A DNA stretch of 64,000 nt from assembly GCF_000143415.4 (NCBI RefSeq), contig NW_003314314.1, positions 1,237,443 to 1,301,442 on the forward strand, given 5' to 3'. The stretch is from Selaginella moellendorffii. Taxonomy: Eukaryota; Streptophyta; Lycopodiopsida; Selaginellales; Selaginellaceae. The notes beneath the pieces are model-generated. The model worked only from the letters and a program-made list of their open reading frames with translations, did no database searches and was not told where the DNA came from. A program made the position numbers and the translations under genes. Numbering within the stretch: the first letter of the stretch is position 1; each line of letters opens with the position of its first letter. Shown here in pieces: positions 10,329-22,880 of this stretch.

Positions 10329-11473
10329 TGTAGCGCACGTGGTTTTGACCCTTTATCCTATGGTGATTTACCATAGGATAACACCACGAAGCGGAACCTA
10401 AACCCTCTTTGTGCCACATGACAGATGCCACGTGTCACATGCCACGTGTCCATGCCACGTGTCCATAGGAACCCGAGGTCCAGGGCCTTGGGCCACTGAA
10501 CGAAGGAACGGTGCCAAACTCCCAAGCATGGAGCCAAGGAGTGACGGAACCGAACCACGGAGCAACTCCCGAGCATAAAGCCCAAGGAGCGAAGGGACAG
10601 GGGCCCGGAGCAACTTGGAACAGTCCTAGAGTAACCAGCATCCCAATGCCAGGACCAGCACGCAAAACGGAGCCAAACGGAGTTTGGCGCTATTTCGGCA
10701 TACCGGTGGCCTAAGGCGAGGACATGGGTACTCCACCAACTAGCATGGAATGGAACTTGGGCTTAGACCCAAGCCGGACGTAGAACAAGGACAGGCACGC
10801 AAGCGGGAGCTAGACTATGCCTCAGGTTGGTTGGCCATGCCCAACCTACCCACTATCCCTACTATACATTTGGAACCCCCCACAGCCCCCCCCCCCTTGA
10901 GGAACACACGCTTTGGGCTTTCACCCCAAGCCTCCCTTAGTATCAGGAGTTAGTCTCTGGGACAAGCTCGAAACTTACTAAATATGGAATGTCCCTAGAT
11001 TGCGAATTTGGACACGGGACGAACACCATTGTGTTCAGAACGATCTCTACATTCCATAGATATGCCAAATGAGCAAATTTGGACACTTTCCATAAATAGC
11101 ATTTGGACAAAAATGAGACTAACACAAAGGGCATGATAGCGAGGGTGTTTGGCAGACACGGTAAGCTATCATCTAGCGATATTGAGAGACCAAGCTCAAT
11201 ATCGCGGGGGTTCCCAACACTAGCAAGTGCAAGTCAACGAATGAGTTTCTCTAACCAGGTCAAGTATGCTTGACTAAATAGACACTTAGGAATTCCTTCC
11301 TTATGCTCATCTGGTCAAGTGCACACGCGAGGACCAGTTTCTCAACTAGCTTAGATGGAGACTGATAACGGGTCCAGCAATACCGACCTCCTGCCATCGT
11401 GGCAGTAAGGTAAGAGTGTCCGAAAGGACTAGCCGACAGGTAACTTTCGATACCTGAAGTCACATTCGCGACA
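10329..11473 (-). repeat. 3' LTR of family A copy 1
   Basis: 1145 bp. On the minus strand it starts TGTCGCGAATG and ends GTGCGCTACA. It contains the perfect hairpin at 10354-10380 and four G-box-like motifs at about 10434-10470. It has the purine tract on one side and the primer-site interior on the other, so it is shared by two tandem units. Confidence 0.9.
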
Positions 11474-14400
11474 CTCTCCCCCCCTTGGGAAGATCGACGT
11501 CCTCGTCGATGCATACTCGAGTCTAGAATACCGCCAAGGAAACAACTCCAGAAAAAGTTCACGGTACTCACACTATGTGAGAAATGCACCAACTTAAATG
11601 AGTTAGGGGGCAACCTCTTTGTCTAACGCGGATGCGCTACCAGCTCAGACACCTTCCGGCCGTCGCCGACAAGGAAATGACCAACGGAGTCAGCCACCCT
11701 TGCTGCTCTGGGAGTCACCCAGCTTACAAAAGTGTGATATGCCCTGCCCGCAGAGACATAGAGAGAGAAGCTAGAGGCCCCAACCCTCCTGAGCAAAGAA
11801 ACCAAACCCGTCGGTAAGGTTTAGATAGACTACTGTAAATAGGCAGTTAGAGTTGTTTACACGGTCACGCCCTTTTAACGGAATAAGGAACATCGACAGA
11901 GAGGCGGGTGATGTGACCAGTCGACAGTAGTTACCCCATGACTAGAGATTTCAACATGCACACGAAGTGCCGAAGCCAGTCTGCCTATACTGGCCCAAAC
12001 TCAAAGATCAATAGATGGACAATATCAAAGTCAGAGACAATGATATCTTAGAAGCTTAATTATCAGTGAATATATCTTAGATTAGAACACAAAAGTATTC
12101 CAAGTAAGTTATCATCCGATAAACTAGTATTATAGTATAGGGACCACCAATACCACTATCATTGGAAAACATAGGAATGACCATCCAACAAAATTCAATA
12201 GCAAGTGTATCATCAAGAAAACTCAATGATAAAGCTTAACTATTAAAGATTGCAGACAGAATGCCAAACAACTTACGAAAGATAACTCAAAGAACACAAA
12301 GTATTATTGACTAACAAGCACAATGCTCGCGAATGTATCACCCGAAGGAAATAACATCCCAACCTATCAAAACTAACTCAAGCAATAATCAACAGAAGAG
12401 AATGAATGCGGTAAGACTAACAAACACTCATTCCTGCCAACTAACACAAAAGCCAATCTGAATAGATCCCAGCCAACAATACCAAGGAACTCAAGTTGCC
12501 TAAGCAAGTGTCAACAACATCCTACTGATGTCTCAAACCCAAGAGACCAATCCAGAGCAAACCACAAAGAACATGTGGTATTGCGAAAAGCCAAAAGCCA
12601 TCAAAGAGAACAACAAACTATCATGAAAGAACATCAATCATCCCATCAATAAAGAGATGCTGAATCATCGTTGAAGAAAGAATCTACCATCCCGAAGAAC
12701 AGTGAATCATTCTATATCAACAATAACCAAGCAACACCTTTGACAAGGATAATCAATATCCTAGATGACAGTCAATCATCACCAATGATTGCTAGATGCA
12801 AAGACTAACGTCAACATCGAAGCTAACGAGCCAAAATGCCTTCCCCCAGCAACTCCTAACAAATGGAACAATGAGCATGAAACTCAAAGAACCAAAAGCT
12901 TGAAGAAGCCTATAACCAAGTCTTGCTTAATAATGATCACAAGCCTTGCATAAACTAACTTCAATGCCAAAGAAGAAATCATGGTGCAACCCACAATATC
13001 TTCCTCAACACATTCATAAGCTAGACTTCGTAATGCCAAAGCTAATGAAGAGCATATCTGCATCAATCCAAAAGCTAAGCATAACGAAGCTATGCTCAAC
13101 AAGTGATCACCAAATGATCCTCCATGAATCCATCTATAGCAAAACGTAACTCACTTCATAACAAGCACAAGAAGAATCATCAATGATTGATATATCTCAA
13201 TTCAAACCCAATAAGGAATCAATCACTTCAATATCAATCATTAACTCTTCCTCTTATAGAGTTAGCATAGTCCACGACTAAATCACTTTTCAAGGAAAAG
13301 CTAAAGCTCAACCCCTACTAAATAATCTCGTCTAGAACACAACTAACTCAAACTTGCCACTCAGTTCATTTGAACGTCAACATAGTTGCTAACTAGCAAA
13401 TGCACGAATGTTAATAACACAAAGCTATAACCAAATCATCAACACTATCTCTATCAAGACTAATGAAACTCAATATCAATCAAGAGAGAGACATCTTATT
13501 TCACTTGAATCTCAACATCAATATTGTCAACGACAAGGCATCACTTCAGTGCCATCAACACCATAACAAAGCTAGAAGAAAGCACGAGTGAATCACCACT
13601 CAAAGCTCTCTAGCAACTAAGCTAACCAAAGTCGGAGATACTTTACTCAGTATCCGAGACCAATCTCTCAACAATACTCAGTCATAGATAACACTTCATC
13701 AAGGAGTGAATCACCACATCCAAGGTTCAATGAAATCCAACACCACGAACTAAACGCAACCAAATGATATTGACAGAGATAGAGTGGACATGCCAACATG
13801 GAAAACCCATGTAAGTCTAACAACACAATCCTCCGTAACACCATCTGGTAAAACAAGCCTATCACTACTAAATCATCATCGAGTGAAGCAAGTGTCAACA
13901 GTCTTTTGACAAAGTCTACAAGCAATTATTAGTCGCAAAGCAACTAACAATCACTTTTGCAACTTGCCTTCACAAGACCCAAACACTAAACTCACGTCAT
14001 GGAGTCATACACTTGTCCAACATGAACGTGATACCTTCGGTATGAGATAAAAGTTCATTGACAAGCACAAACTAAATGACCACTCGAATCCAACTCAACT
14101 GCAATAAACTCACTAATGCATTTAGCCAATAGCTCTGAGCATGCCTTGAAGAGGCTAGCTATGCATGATCAACACTTAGCTGAAACTAAAGTGAAGACCA
14201 TGAGATGGATCCATATCGGTACACAACCTCCTCATAGACAAAGCTACAGTACGGGTACCAACATCTCAAACTCAAACAACTAAGTTGAACATCACCATCC
14301 TTAGCCAAGGCGCAGGGCCACCAAGACCAAGTCAAGATCAGTGAGAGCTCACTACTCTCATAGAGTCTAACGAAATGCAAAGTGTAACCTGCCACCAAGC

Positions 14401-16468
14401 ATAACGCTACAGAAGAAAGGCACAAGGGTCACCCTTCTTAGAAAAGTGCAATGGCCACTTTTCTACACCAACTCCAGACTCTATCCAACTCAATTGTGAT
14501 AGCTTCAAAAGTCAGCATCCCTTTTGGGCCGCATCATACAAACTATCCTACTAAGGTCTAAGCTAACCAAAGTCAACTCCAACCCCTTCACTAGTTTGTA
14601 TTGGCTTACGAAAACGGAATGGTTTTCGGACAAAGTGACCGATAGATCAGCTATTGGAAAAGTCTAAGAAAATTTGTGGAAAATTTTCCATCCTAGAAAA
14701 AGAATGACTCTCAGTCCAAGAATGCAAACTTTCAAGACTCAACCAACTTCCTCCTACTAACAACTTCACATAAGTTCACCTCAACACAAATTCTCATGTC
14801 CCAAAATATGCTTAAGCTTCGAACATCTTTTTTTTTTTTTTGCCCATACTTTCGACATCCAACTCTAACATCCGCAGAATGCAAAATGAACATCTAAAGC
14901 TTGATCACGAAGACTACATCTTCGGATATCCACATTGCACTAACACTCTTTTTCAACCACTTTCAAGATCCAATGTGAAGCCAAAACGCTAACAAGAAAA
15001 ATGACATGGAAAATCAAGCTCTAAGGAAAATTCCTTATCACTCGAAATAATAATGCCATTTCCACTAACACAAGTGCTAGCGATGTTAATGCCTCAACTA
15101 CATATTTTCTCCATCCAATAATCTACTCCAAGTTCTAACGGATCAACCGATGAGCTATAGCAAATGAATGCTATAACCCTTTCCAACACCTTATGGGCAA
15201 ACTCTCAAGGAAACAAAGTACCAACTCAAGCTTAGCATAATGGACCACCATTGAGAATCTAGTCAAAGCTACTACAATGCTACTACGTGCAAGTAGATTA
15301 GCTTCACTATCAACCACTTTGGGGTTGATCATCATTTACCCAAGCAACTTCGTAAACACATTGCTCATTATCACATGGATATGATACAAAATCACAATGA
15401 TTTGATCATCAATTGAGCAACACCACAAGCAACACCCATGTCATTACTTCAAAGGTTTATGTGAGCATCAAGTGCCAACTCAATTCGACAAAATGCAACA
15501 TAAATGCCACACTCCACCAATAGAGATTTACAACTTTGAACACCACCAACTTTTGTTCACAACACGGACAAGCTCATGCCACTCGCTTTTCGACCAAACT
15601 CAAAACTTAACCCAACACCAAGCTACTCAAGGAGTAATAGCAGGGTTCCCCGGAAAAAAATTGAGCATTGTAACTCAAGTCTTCCAATAGCAAGCCTAGA
15701 CAAAATGGTTTAGCGCTTCACCGCTATCCATTCCACAACTCACCATTTGTAAGACTATCATCTCCAAGATGCATCAAGGTAGGGATTCTTGATTGCATAA
15801 TGTGAACACGAGCAATGAGTCACACCTCGTTGCAAATCATCTTTCCAAGAAGAGAAAATGATTTACGTGTTTGATCCTCTGTCCCTGATGACTCTCTTTT
15901 CGGTCTCATCTTTGACCAAACCTCAAGCTTGCGTTCGCACTGCCTTCAGTCCAATCTAAAAAAAGTTTATGAGAGAGCACGACAATGACTACTTGAACCA
16001 ATAGACTAATCCCTACTGTCTTAGTTGATCCACTTGTAATCATGCCTAGGAAGGATCCACTAGTGCCGTGCTAAACAGCTATGGACCAGCCTATTTGCCA
16101 CTCATAGCAAACCCAGGGAAAGTTTACTTTTACCCACGGTACATGGAACAACTCATGGAACCACTAATAGGCTAACATTAATCCTGCCAACTCAAAGTGT
16201 AACCTCGAGTTGCTAATGTGCCTCACACATGAGCCCAAGTGTAAACTCGTGCTAACAAAGCATCTCAAATCCATCCTATGAGCCCAAGAGCAAGCTCACA
16301 TTATTAGGTACAAAAGGTAACCAAAACCATACCCAAGGAACGAATGTGAACCCCTTGCACCAAACGTGTACCCACTCGGATCATCGTTTTCATCTCTGCG
16401 TATGCAACGAGACTAGTTGCCCAATCTCATTGAATAGTACTCGCTGAGACTCATCCTCTGATACCAAA
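11474..16468 (-). other. Family A interior, no coding sequence seen
   Basis: About 5 kb read on the minus strand from the primer site at 16468. All frames are closed at short intervals. It aligns end to end by eye with the plus-strand interior at 57790-62759, and in decayed form with 18581-22031 and 34206-35565. Conserved length without a reading frame is typical of a LARD interior, which may act only as packaged RNA. Confidence 0.8.
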
Positions 16469-17332
16469 TGTAGCGCACGTGGTTTTGACCCTTTATCCTA
16501 TGGTGATTTACCATAGGATAACACCACGAAGCGGAACCTAAACCCTCTTTGTGCCACGTGACAGATGCCACGTGTCACATGCCACGTGTCCATGCCACGT
16601 GTCCATAGGAACCCGAGGTCCAGGGCCTTGGGCCACTGAACGAAGGAACGGTGCCAAACTCCCAAGCATGGAGCCAAGGAGTGACGGAACCGAACCACGG
16701 AGCAACTCCCGAGCATAAAGCCCAAGGAGCGAAGGGACAGGGGCCCGGAGCGACTTGGAACAGTCCTAGAGTAACCAGCATCCCAATGCCAGGACCAGCA
16801 CGCAAAACGGAGCCAAACGGAGTTTGGCGCTATTTCAGCATACCGGTGGCCTAACGCGAGGACATGGGTACTCCACCAACTAGCATGGAATGGAACTTGG
16901 GCTTAGACCCAAGCCAGACGCAGAACAAGGACAGGCACGCAAGCGGGAGCTAGACTATGCCTCAGGTTGGTTGGCCATGCCCAACCTACCCACTATCCCT
17001 ACTATACATTTGGAACCCCCCACAGCCCCCCCCCCTTGAGGAACACACGCTTTGGGCTTTCACCCCAAGCCTCCCTTAGTATCAAGAGTTAGTCTCTGGG
17101 ACAAGCTCGAAACTTACTAAAAGTATGCTTGACTAAATAGACACTTAGGAATTCCTTCCTTATGCTCATCTAGTCAAGTGCACACGCGAGGACCAGTTTC
17201 TCAACTAGCTTAGGTGGAGACTGATAACGGGTCCAGCAATACTAACCTCCTGCCATCGTGGCAGTAAGGTAAGAGTGTCCGAAAGGACTAGCCGACAGGT
17301 AACTTTCGATACCTAAAGTCACATTCGCGACA
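16469..17332 (-). repeat. 5' LTR of family A copy 1 (internally deleted)
   Basis: 864 bp, with the same ends as the 1145-bp copy. A jump from CGAAACTTACTAAA to AGTATGCTTGAC near 17120 removes about 280 bp. The hairpin is at 16494-16520. It abuts a B-LTR fragment at 17333. Confidence 0.88.
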
Positions 17333-17623
17333 TATGTGGAGTGGTGCCCCACTTGAATACCTTGCGGCTCATTGGTCCTGGCCCTTCCTAGGGGCTTGGG
17401 CCTTCCCTTCGGGATGGAAGTCGGGGGGGGGGGGCGGGGGTAGAGGTACCCATACCAGGCTATTAGGCCACGGTGTTTCGCCTTGGCATCCTGAAGCATG
17501 TGTTGCACCCAAGACTTGGGATTTACAGGGTCCCATGATCAAATCTTAGCTAAAGCCAAGGCAGTGTTGGTCAGATAAACGAGGTAAACTGGCAAATTGG
17601 AAAGGAAAAATTTGTGGTTTACA
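17333..17623 (+). repeat. Family B LTR fragment (3' end)
   Basis: Matches the end of the B LTR at 20720-21222, ending GTGGTTTACA, with an inner deletion. A long G run is at 17427-17440. Confidence 0.8.
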
Positions 17624-18109
17624 CCAGTTTGGCCAAGAAAGGCTAGTCTGGCCCAGGAAGGCCATACCCAGTGTTGGGTGATGAGTTGACCACTGGGAAG
17701 TCCAAGACTAGAGTGAATACAAACCAACAAGTGGGGGGGGGGGCTGCGGGCATCCTAAGGATGCTAAGAAGTGGATTTGGGATGATCACTCATGGATGAA
17801 TGGTCTAGTCTTTGAGAGACAAGATTGTGATGTAGGTGGTGTCAAACCACCGGTGTGACGAAGGTGAATGGGCATGGTCTTAGCGTAACGGGCTGATAGG
17901 TCGGTGGTACCTTGCGGTGTCCGTCATGGGATCGAACACGTGAAGCACTTGGACCAAGTGCAATGGTTGAGTGGCATGGATGCTATTCTTAGGGCTAGCA
18001 AGTCCCTAAGTCTAAAATAGCACTTACGAAAGTTGTGAGTGAGACTCCTCCAAATGGTCGGAGGTGTGGTTAAGTGACTAAAGTAGAATGGAAAATTTAG
18101 TTGCTTACA
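17624..18109 (+). repeat. Family C LTR fragment (3' end)
   Basis: The reverse complement of parts of the complete C LTR at 29922-31550: the CCAGTTTGGCC block, the GGATGCTAAG block, and the terminal GACTAAAGTAGAATGG...GTTGCTTACA. Confidence 0.8.
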
Positions 18110-18580
18110 CCCACCTCTCTCTCAATGACTCATTTTGAAAAGGGGTGTGGTCGTGTAAACAATTTAATCTGCCAGTTTATAATAGTTGCTAAATCTTCCT
18201 GACAAGGTTGATTTTTTGCTTAGGGGAAGTTGGGCCTCTGGCCTTCTCCTTATGTTCCTATGGGCAGGGATGTATCATTCCTTTATAAACCAAGTGGTAA
18301 TTAGAGCAGCAAGGGTGGTTAACTCCGTTAGTCATTTCCTTGTCGGTGACGGCTAGAGGGTGTTTGAGTCTTAACATCTTTGGATGTAGAGGAAAAGTCA
18401 TTCCATAACTCATTTAAGTCGGTGTGTTTCCCACATAGTGTGCTTTCCATTAACTTTCAAAGTTGTTTCCTTGACAATTTGCTAGACTCAGGTATACATC
18501 GATAAGGACGTCGATCTTCCCCAAGGGGGGGAGAGTGTCACTAATATGACTTTAGGTATTGAAAGATACTTGTCTCAAAG
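18110..18580 (+). repeat. Family A 3' interior plus first 40 bases of LTR
   Basis: Plus-strand copy of the region 62350-62800: GTGTAAACAATTTAATCTGCC, the TTTCCTTGTCGGTGACGGC block, the purine tract GGGGGGGAGAG near 18530, then TGTCACTAATATGAC (a decayed LTR start). It then joins directly, head to head, to minus-strand A interior at about 18581. Confidence 0.75.
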
Positions 18581-20072
18581 ATCAATACTCAAAGATCAAT
18601 AGATGGACAATATCAAAGTCATAGATAATGATATCTTAGAGACTTAATTATCAGTGAATAAAGAACACAAAAGTATTCCAAGTAAGTTATCATCTGATAA
18701 ATTAATATTAGCATATAGTAACCACCAAGATCACTATAGTTGGAAAATATAAAATTTATTATCTAATAAAATTCAATAACCAATGTATCATCAAGAAAAC
18801 TTAATGATAAAATTTAACTAACAAAGATTGTAGATAGCATGACAAACAACTTATGAAAAACAACTCAAAGAACATAAAGTATCATCAACTGGCAAATAAA
18901 ATGCTTGCGAATTTATTACTCGAAGGAAATAACATCCAACCTATTAGAAGCAACTGTAATGATAGTCAACAGAATAGAATAAATGTTGGTAAACAAACAC
19001 TCATTTATGCAAACTATCGCACTGGCCAATCTAAAAAGATTCCAGTCAATAATACGAAGGAACCAGAGTTGCTCAAACAAGTGTCAACAGCATCCTATTG
19101 ATATCTCAAATCCAAGAGACCAATCCAAAGTAAACCATAAGAACATGTAGTATTACGGAAAGCCATAAGCTATCAAATAGCACAACTAACCTTTATGAAA
19201 GATTATCAATCATCCCATCAAAAAGAGAGATGCATAAGCATCGTTAAATAATAGCGAATCATTTTATATCAACAACAATCATGCAAAAATTTTGACAAGG
19301 ATAATTAACTATCCTAAATGATAGTCAATCATTACCAATGATTGCCAGATACAAATACTAACTTCAATGTAGAAGCTATGAGCTAGAACGCCTTCCTCAA
19401 CAACTTCAACCAAATGGACTATAAGCATGAAAACCCAAGGAACCAAAAACTTAAAGAAGCATATAGCTAGGTTTTTCTTAACAATGATCATAAATGTTGC
19501 ATGAACTAACTTCAATGCTAAAGAAAAAATCATGGCACAACCCATAATATCCTTCTTAATACATCCATAAGCCAAACTTTATAATACAAAGCTAATGAAG
19601 AGTATATTTGCATTAAATCAAAAGCCAAGCATAACAAAGCTATGTTTAACAAGTGATCACTAAATCGATCCTTCTTGAATTCATCTTCTATAGCAAGATG
19701 TAACTCACTTCATAACAAGCACAAAAAGAATAATTAATGATCTATATATTTTAACTCAAATCCAATAAAGATTCAAACATTCTAATATTGATCACTAACT
19801 CTTTTTCTTATAAAGCTAGCATAGTCCATGACTAAATCACTTTGCAAAGAAAAGCCAAATCTCAACCCCTACAAAATAATCTTGTCTAGAACACAACTAA
19901 CTCAACTAACCACTCAACTTATTTGAACCTCAATTACGTTGCTAACTAGCAAATGCACAAATGCCAAGTATCAACACTATTTGAATCAAGACTAATGAAA
20001 CTCAATATCAATCTTACTAAGAGATATCTCATCCCACTTAAATCTCAACACCAATATTGTCAATGACAAGGC
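18581..20072 (-). repeat. Family A copy 2 interior, part 1
   Basis: Decayed minus-strand copy of 12000-13540 (starts TCAAAGATCAATAGATGGAC). It is the left part of a copy that continues at 21228-22031 and 34206-37343 once later insertions are taken out. Confidence 0.8.
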
Positions 20073-21222
20073 TGTAAGGAACCAACTCGCCGAGGTGTCG
20101 TAGGCTAAAAGAACCCCGAAAGCATGACCAAAATGACAAAGAGTTCATCGGATGGGACCAAGTCGAGGATCGAGTCCAAGACCGACTCTAGGACCGAGTT
20201 CGAGATAGAGTCCGGAATCGAGTCCGAGACCGAGTCGGGGACCGAGTTCGAGTCCGAGTTCGAGACCGAGTTCGAGACGGAGTCCGAGATCCAAAATCGG
20301 GTCCGAGACCGAGTCCGAGGTCGAGTCCGAGGTCGGGTCCGAGATTGGGTTCGAGATCGAGTCCGAGATCAAGTCCGAGACCGAATCCGAAGTCGGATCC
20401 GAAATCGGGTCCGAGATCGAGCCAGAGACTAAGTCCAAATACTAATACGGGTCAAGGGGTGAAAGCCCAAAGCGTGCGTCTCCCAGGGGGGGGGGGCTGC
20501 AGGGGGTTCCAAAAGTATAGTAGGGATAGTGAGGTCCAGGAACCAATTTTGAAGGGACTCTCCAGTGGGGCTCCCAAACTAACTTGAGGGTGGGACTGGG
20601 ACCGAGGGGCCTTGGGTGGGAGTGAGCATGGACTTGGTTGGTGCCGGAAGGGCCATCCAAGGAAGTGCTCAAGAGCAGCTCCCACTCCCGAAAGGGAAAC
20701 CGATTATGGTGCTCCCGGCTCATGTGGAGTGGTGCCCCACTTGAGTACCATGCGGCTCATTGGTCCTCGCCCTTTCTAGAGGCTTGGGCCTTCCTTCGGG
20801 ATGGAAGTGGGGGGGTAAAGGTACCCATACCGGGCCGCTAGGCCACGGTGTTTCGCCCCGGCGTCCCGAAGCAAGTGTTGCACTCAAGACTTGGGATTTA
20901 GAGGGTCCCATGATCAAGTCTTGTGATACCAAAGGATGTTAGGGAACCTGGAAGCTTGGTGTGCTTGGCTGCTTGTGCTTGTGGGAAGTGTAGCCGAACC
21001 TTAAGTCCAGTCTAACCCGGGGAGGGGGATTGGTAGTGATTTGGGAATCCGTGGATGGATGGCTAACGCTCCGTTGCTCGTGTAGTGAGTAGCTGAAACC
21101 AAGTAGGAGCTGGTACCATAGGCAAGAACCTTGGCAAGGGAACTTAGCAAAAGCCAAGGCAGTGTTGGACGGATAGACGAAGTAAGCTGGCAAATTGGAA
21201 AGGAAAAATTTGTGGCTTACAA
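20073..21222 (+). repeat. Solo LTR, family B
   Basis: 1150 bp, starts TGTAAGGAACC and ends GTGGCTTACA. AAGGC is duplicated at 20068-20072 and 21223-21227. Orientation follows the B copy at 53753, where the same end is followed by a tRNA-Met-type primer site. It contains the GAGTCCGAGACC array at about 20140-20440 and splits the interior of family A copy 2. Confidence 0.92.
20140..20440 (+). repeat. GAGTCCGAGACC tandem array in solo B LTR
   Basis: Imperfect 6/12-base repeat. It yields false Glu/Ser/Thr-rich and Arg/Asp-rich frames on plus and Ser/Asp-rich frames on minus. Confidence 0.85.
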
Positions 21223-21227
21223 AGGCA

Positions 21228-22031
21228 TCACTTCAATGCCATCAACACCAAAATAAAGCTAAAAGAAAGCAAGAGTGAATCACCACCCAAAGCTCTCTAG
21301 CAACCAAGTTAACCAAGACCAAGTCAAGATCAGTGACAGCTCATTACTCTCATAGAGTTTAACAAAATGCAAATTGCAATTTGCCACCAAACATAATGCT
21401 ATAAAAGAAAGGCACCTTTCTAGAAAAAGTGCAAGGGCCACTTTTCTATACCAACCAACTCTAAACTCTATCCAACTCAATTGTCTTAACTCCAAAAGTT
21501 AGCATCTCTTTTGGGTTGTATCAAATAAACTACTTACTAAGGTCTAAGCTAACTGAAGTTAACTCCAACCCCTTCATTAATTTACACTAGCTTATTAAAT
21601 GGAATGGTTTTCAAGCAAAGTGATCAATAGATCAGCCATTGAAAAAGTTTAAGAAAAATTGAAGATTTTTTTTTCATCTTAGAAAAAGAATGACTCTCAA
21701 TCTAGGAATACAAACTTTCAAGACTCAACTAACTTCCTCCTACTAACAACTTCACATATATTCATCTCAACATAAATTCTCAAGACCCATAGTATGCTCC
21801 CCCAACGTTCGCTTAAACACAAGAAATGCTTCAATGCTCTTCGCAAAATGCCCCTCCTTCCCCCAACAAAATGCATTTCGGAGTGCAAGTCATTTTTTTA
21901 ATTAGTGTTTTGGCTTTACATTGGATCTTGAAAGTGAATTAAGAAAAGTGTTACTGCAATGTAGATATCTGAAGCTATGGTCTTCGTAATCACTTGAAAT
22001 AACAATGTCACTTCCACTAATATAAGTGCTA
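21228..22031 (-). repeat. Family A copy 2 interior, part 2
   Basis: Continues part 1 after the solo LTR (compare 13540-15090). It contains a small LTR-F-like patch at about 21796-21873 (CTCCCCCAACG ... CCTTCCCCCAACA). It ends at AGTGCTAGC near 22031, where foreign sequence starts. Confidence 0.75.
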
Positions 22032-22054
22032 GCTTTTTTGAGCCGAAATTACAC

Positions 22055-22552
22055 TTGCATATTACACTTTTCTGAGCCGAAATCCAGGTATGGGTTAAGT
22101 TCTTTAGGTGCTCACTCTTTTTCCTCTATTTTCTTCCTCTTTTCTCTATTTTCTTCCTCTTTTCACACTTTTTCTACACTTTTTTTCAACTTTAGGGTCC
22201 AATTTGACTATAGGGTTTCCCACCGGGTTTTCCTCCCTGTCTCCAAACTTCCCACCTACCTCTTTTCTTTCTTTTCCACTTTGTTTTCTAGAGTTTCTAC
22301 TATTTCACTCAGCTGCTAGCACTTGGCGTCAGTAGCTGGATGTACACTCTACACTCGTTGTTTTCATGCGTCTGGAGCCTGTGCGATCCATCGTGGTTGC
22401 ATGTTAGGGCGTGACCATCGAGAGAGTGAGAGAGAGAGAAGGAATATTCTGAGGACCGGTTCTTCTGAGGAAGAAAATAGAGGAAAAAGAGTGAGCACCC
22501 AAAGAACTTAACCCATACCTGGATTTCGGCTCAGGAAAGTGTAATATGCAAA
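22055..22552. repeat. Long inverted repeat (fold-back), 85-bp arms
   Basis: Arm 22055-22139 (GCATATTACACTTTTCTGAG ... TTCTTCCTC) is the reverse complement of 22467-22552 with only a few mismatches. The 327-bp loop contains TGTTAGGGCGTGACCA at 22403, the start of LTR family F in the plus direction, opposite to the F LTR at 34008-34205. It looks like an inverted duplication at the left end of the F element. Confidence 0.8.
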
Positions 22553-22764
22553 TGCAGCCTCTTGATGAGATCCAATATGCTCCAAGGATTGGCCAAAATC
22601 GAGAAAGAAAGAAAGGTAAAAGAGGGGATGCATTGCCCAAAAGTGGTAAGTTTGGAAATGATAAAAGATGGAGTGATATGGTGGAGCTCCAAGATGGTAG
22701 TGGCACTTTGAAAAGGTGGCCATTGATAACCATTGGCCCGTAGAGTAAGTGCTGACCACTTGGA

Positions 22765-22880
22765 GTAGTTGGTAACCGGTAACCAGTAACTAGTAACTAG
22801 TAACTGGGGACCTGTAATCTGTAACTGGTAACCACCTGCTCTCGCTCCTACTCCTGCGCCAGCTCCAGCACCGATATGGT
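22765..22880 (+). repeat. GTAACTGGTAACTAGTAAC repeat, left copy
   Basis: Short GTAACYRGTAAC units followed by a Ct/Cc-rich stretch (GCTCTCGCTCCTACTCCTGCG). A very similar block in the same orientation is at 33106-33215. The pair flanks the F coding region. Confidence 0.75.

Larger units (their letters stand above)
10329..17332 (-). mobile_element. Family A LARD-like element, copy 1
   Basis: Minus-strand element. 5' LTR at 17332-16469, primer site at 16468-16455, interior 16468-11474 (about 5.0 kb), purine tract (reads CTCTCCCCCCC on plus at 11474-11484), 3' LTR at 11473-10329. No open frame over about 90 codons exists in the interior and none resembles gag or pol, so it is non-autonomous and similar to large retrotransposon derivatives. 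The interior is the reverse complement of that at 57790-62759, with similar length. The 5' LTR is shortened by a deletion of about 280 bp near 17120. Confidence 0.88.

Noticed and set aside
10398-10665. Frames of 67-76 codons repeated at 10358-10714, 16498-16854, 57404-57638 and 63519-63753
   Set aside because: They recur only because the family A LTR recurs; frames overlap on both strands and show no domain.
20140-20440. Repeat array that could be mistaken for CRISPR
   Set aside because: Units are contiguous, imperfect 6/12-mers without unique spacers, inside a plant LTR.
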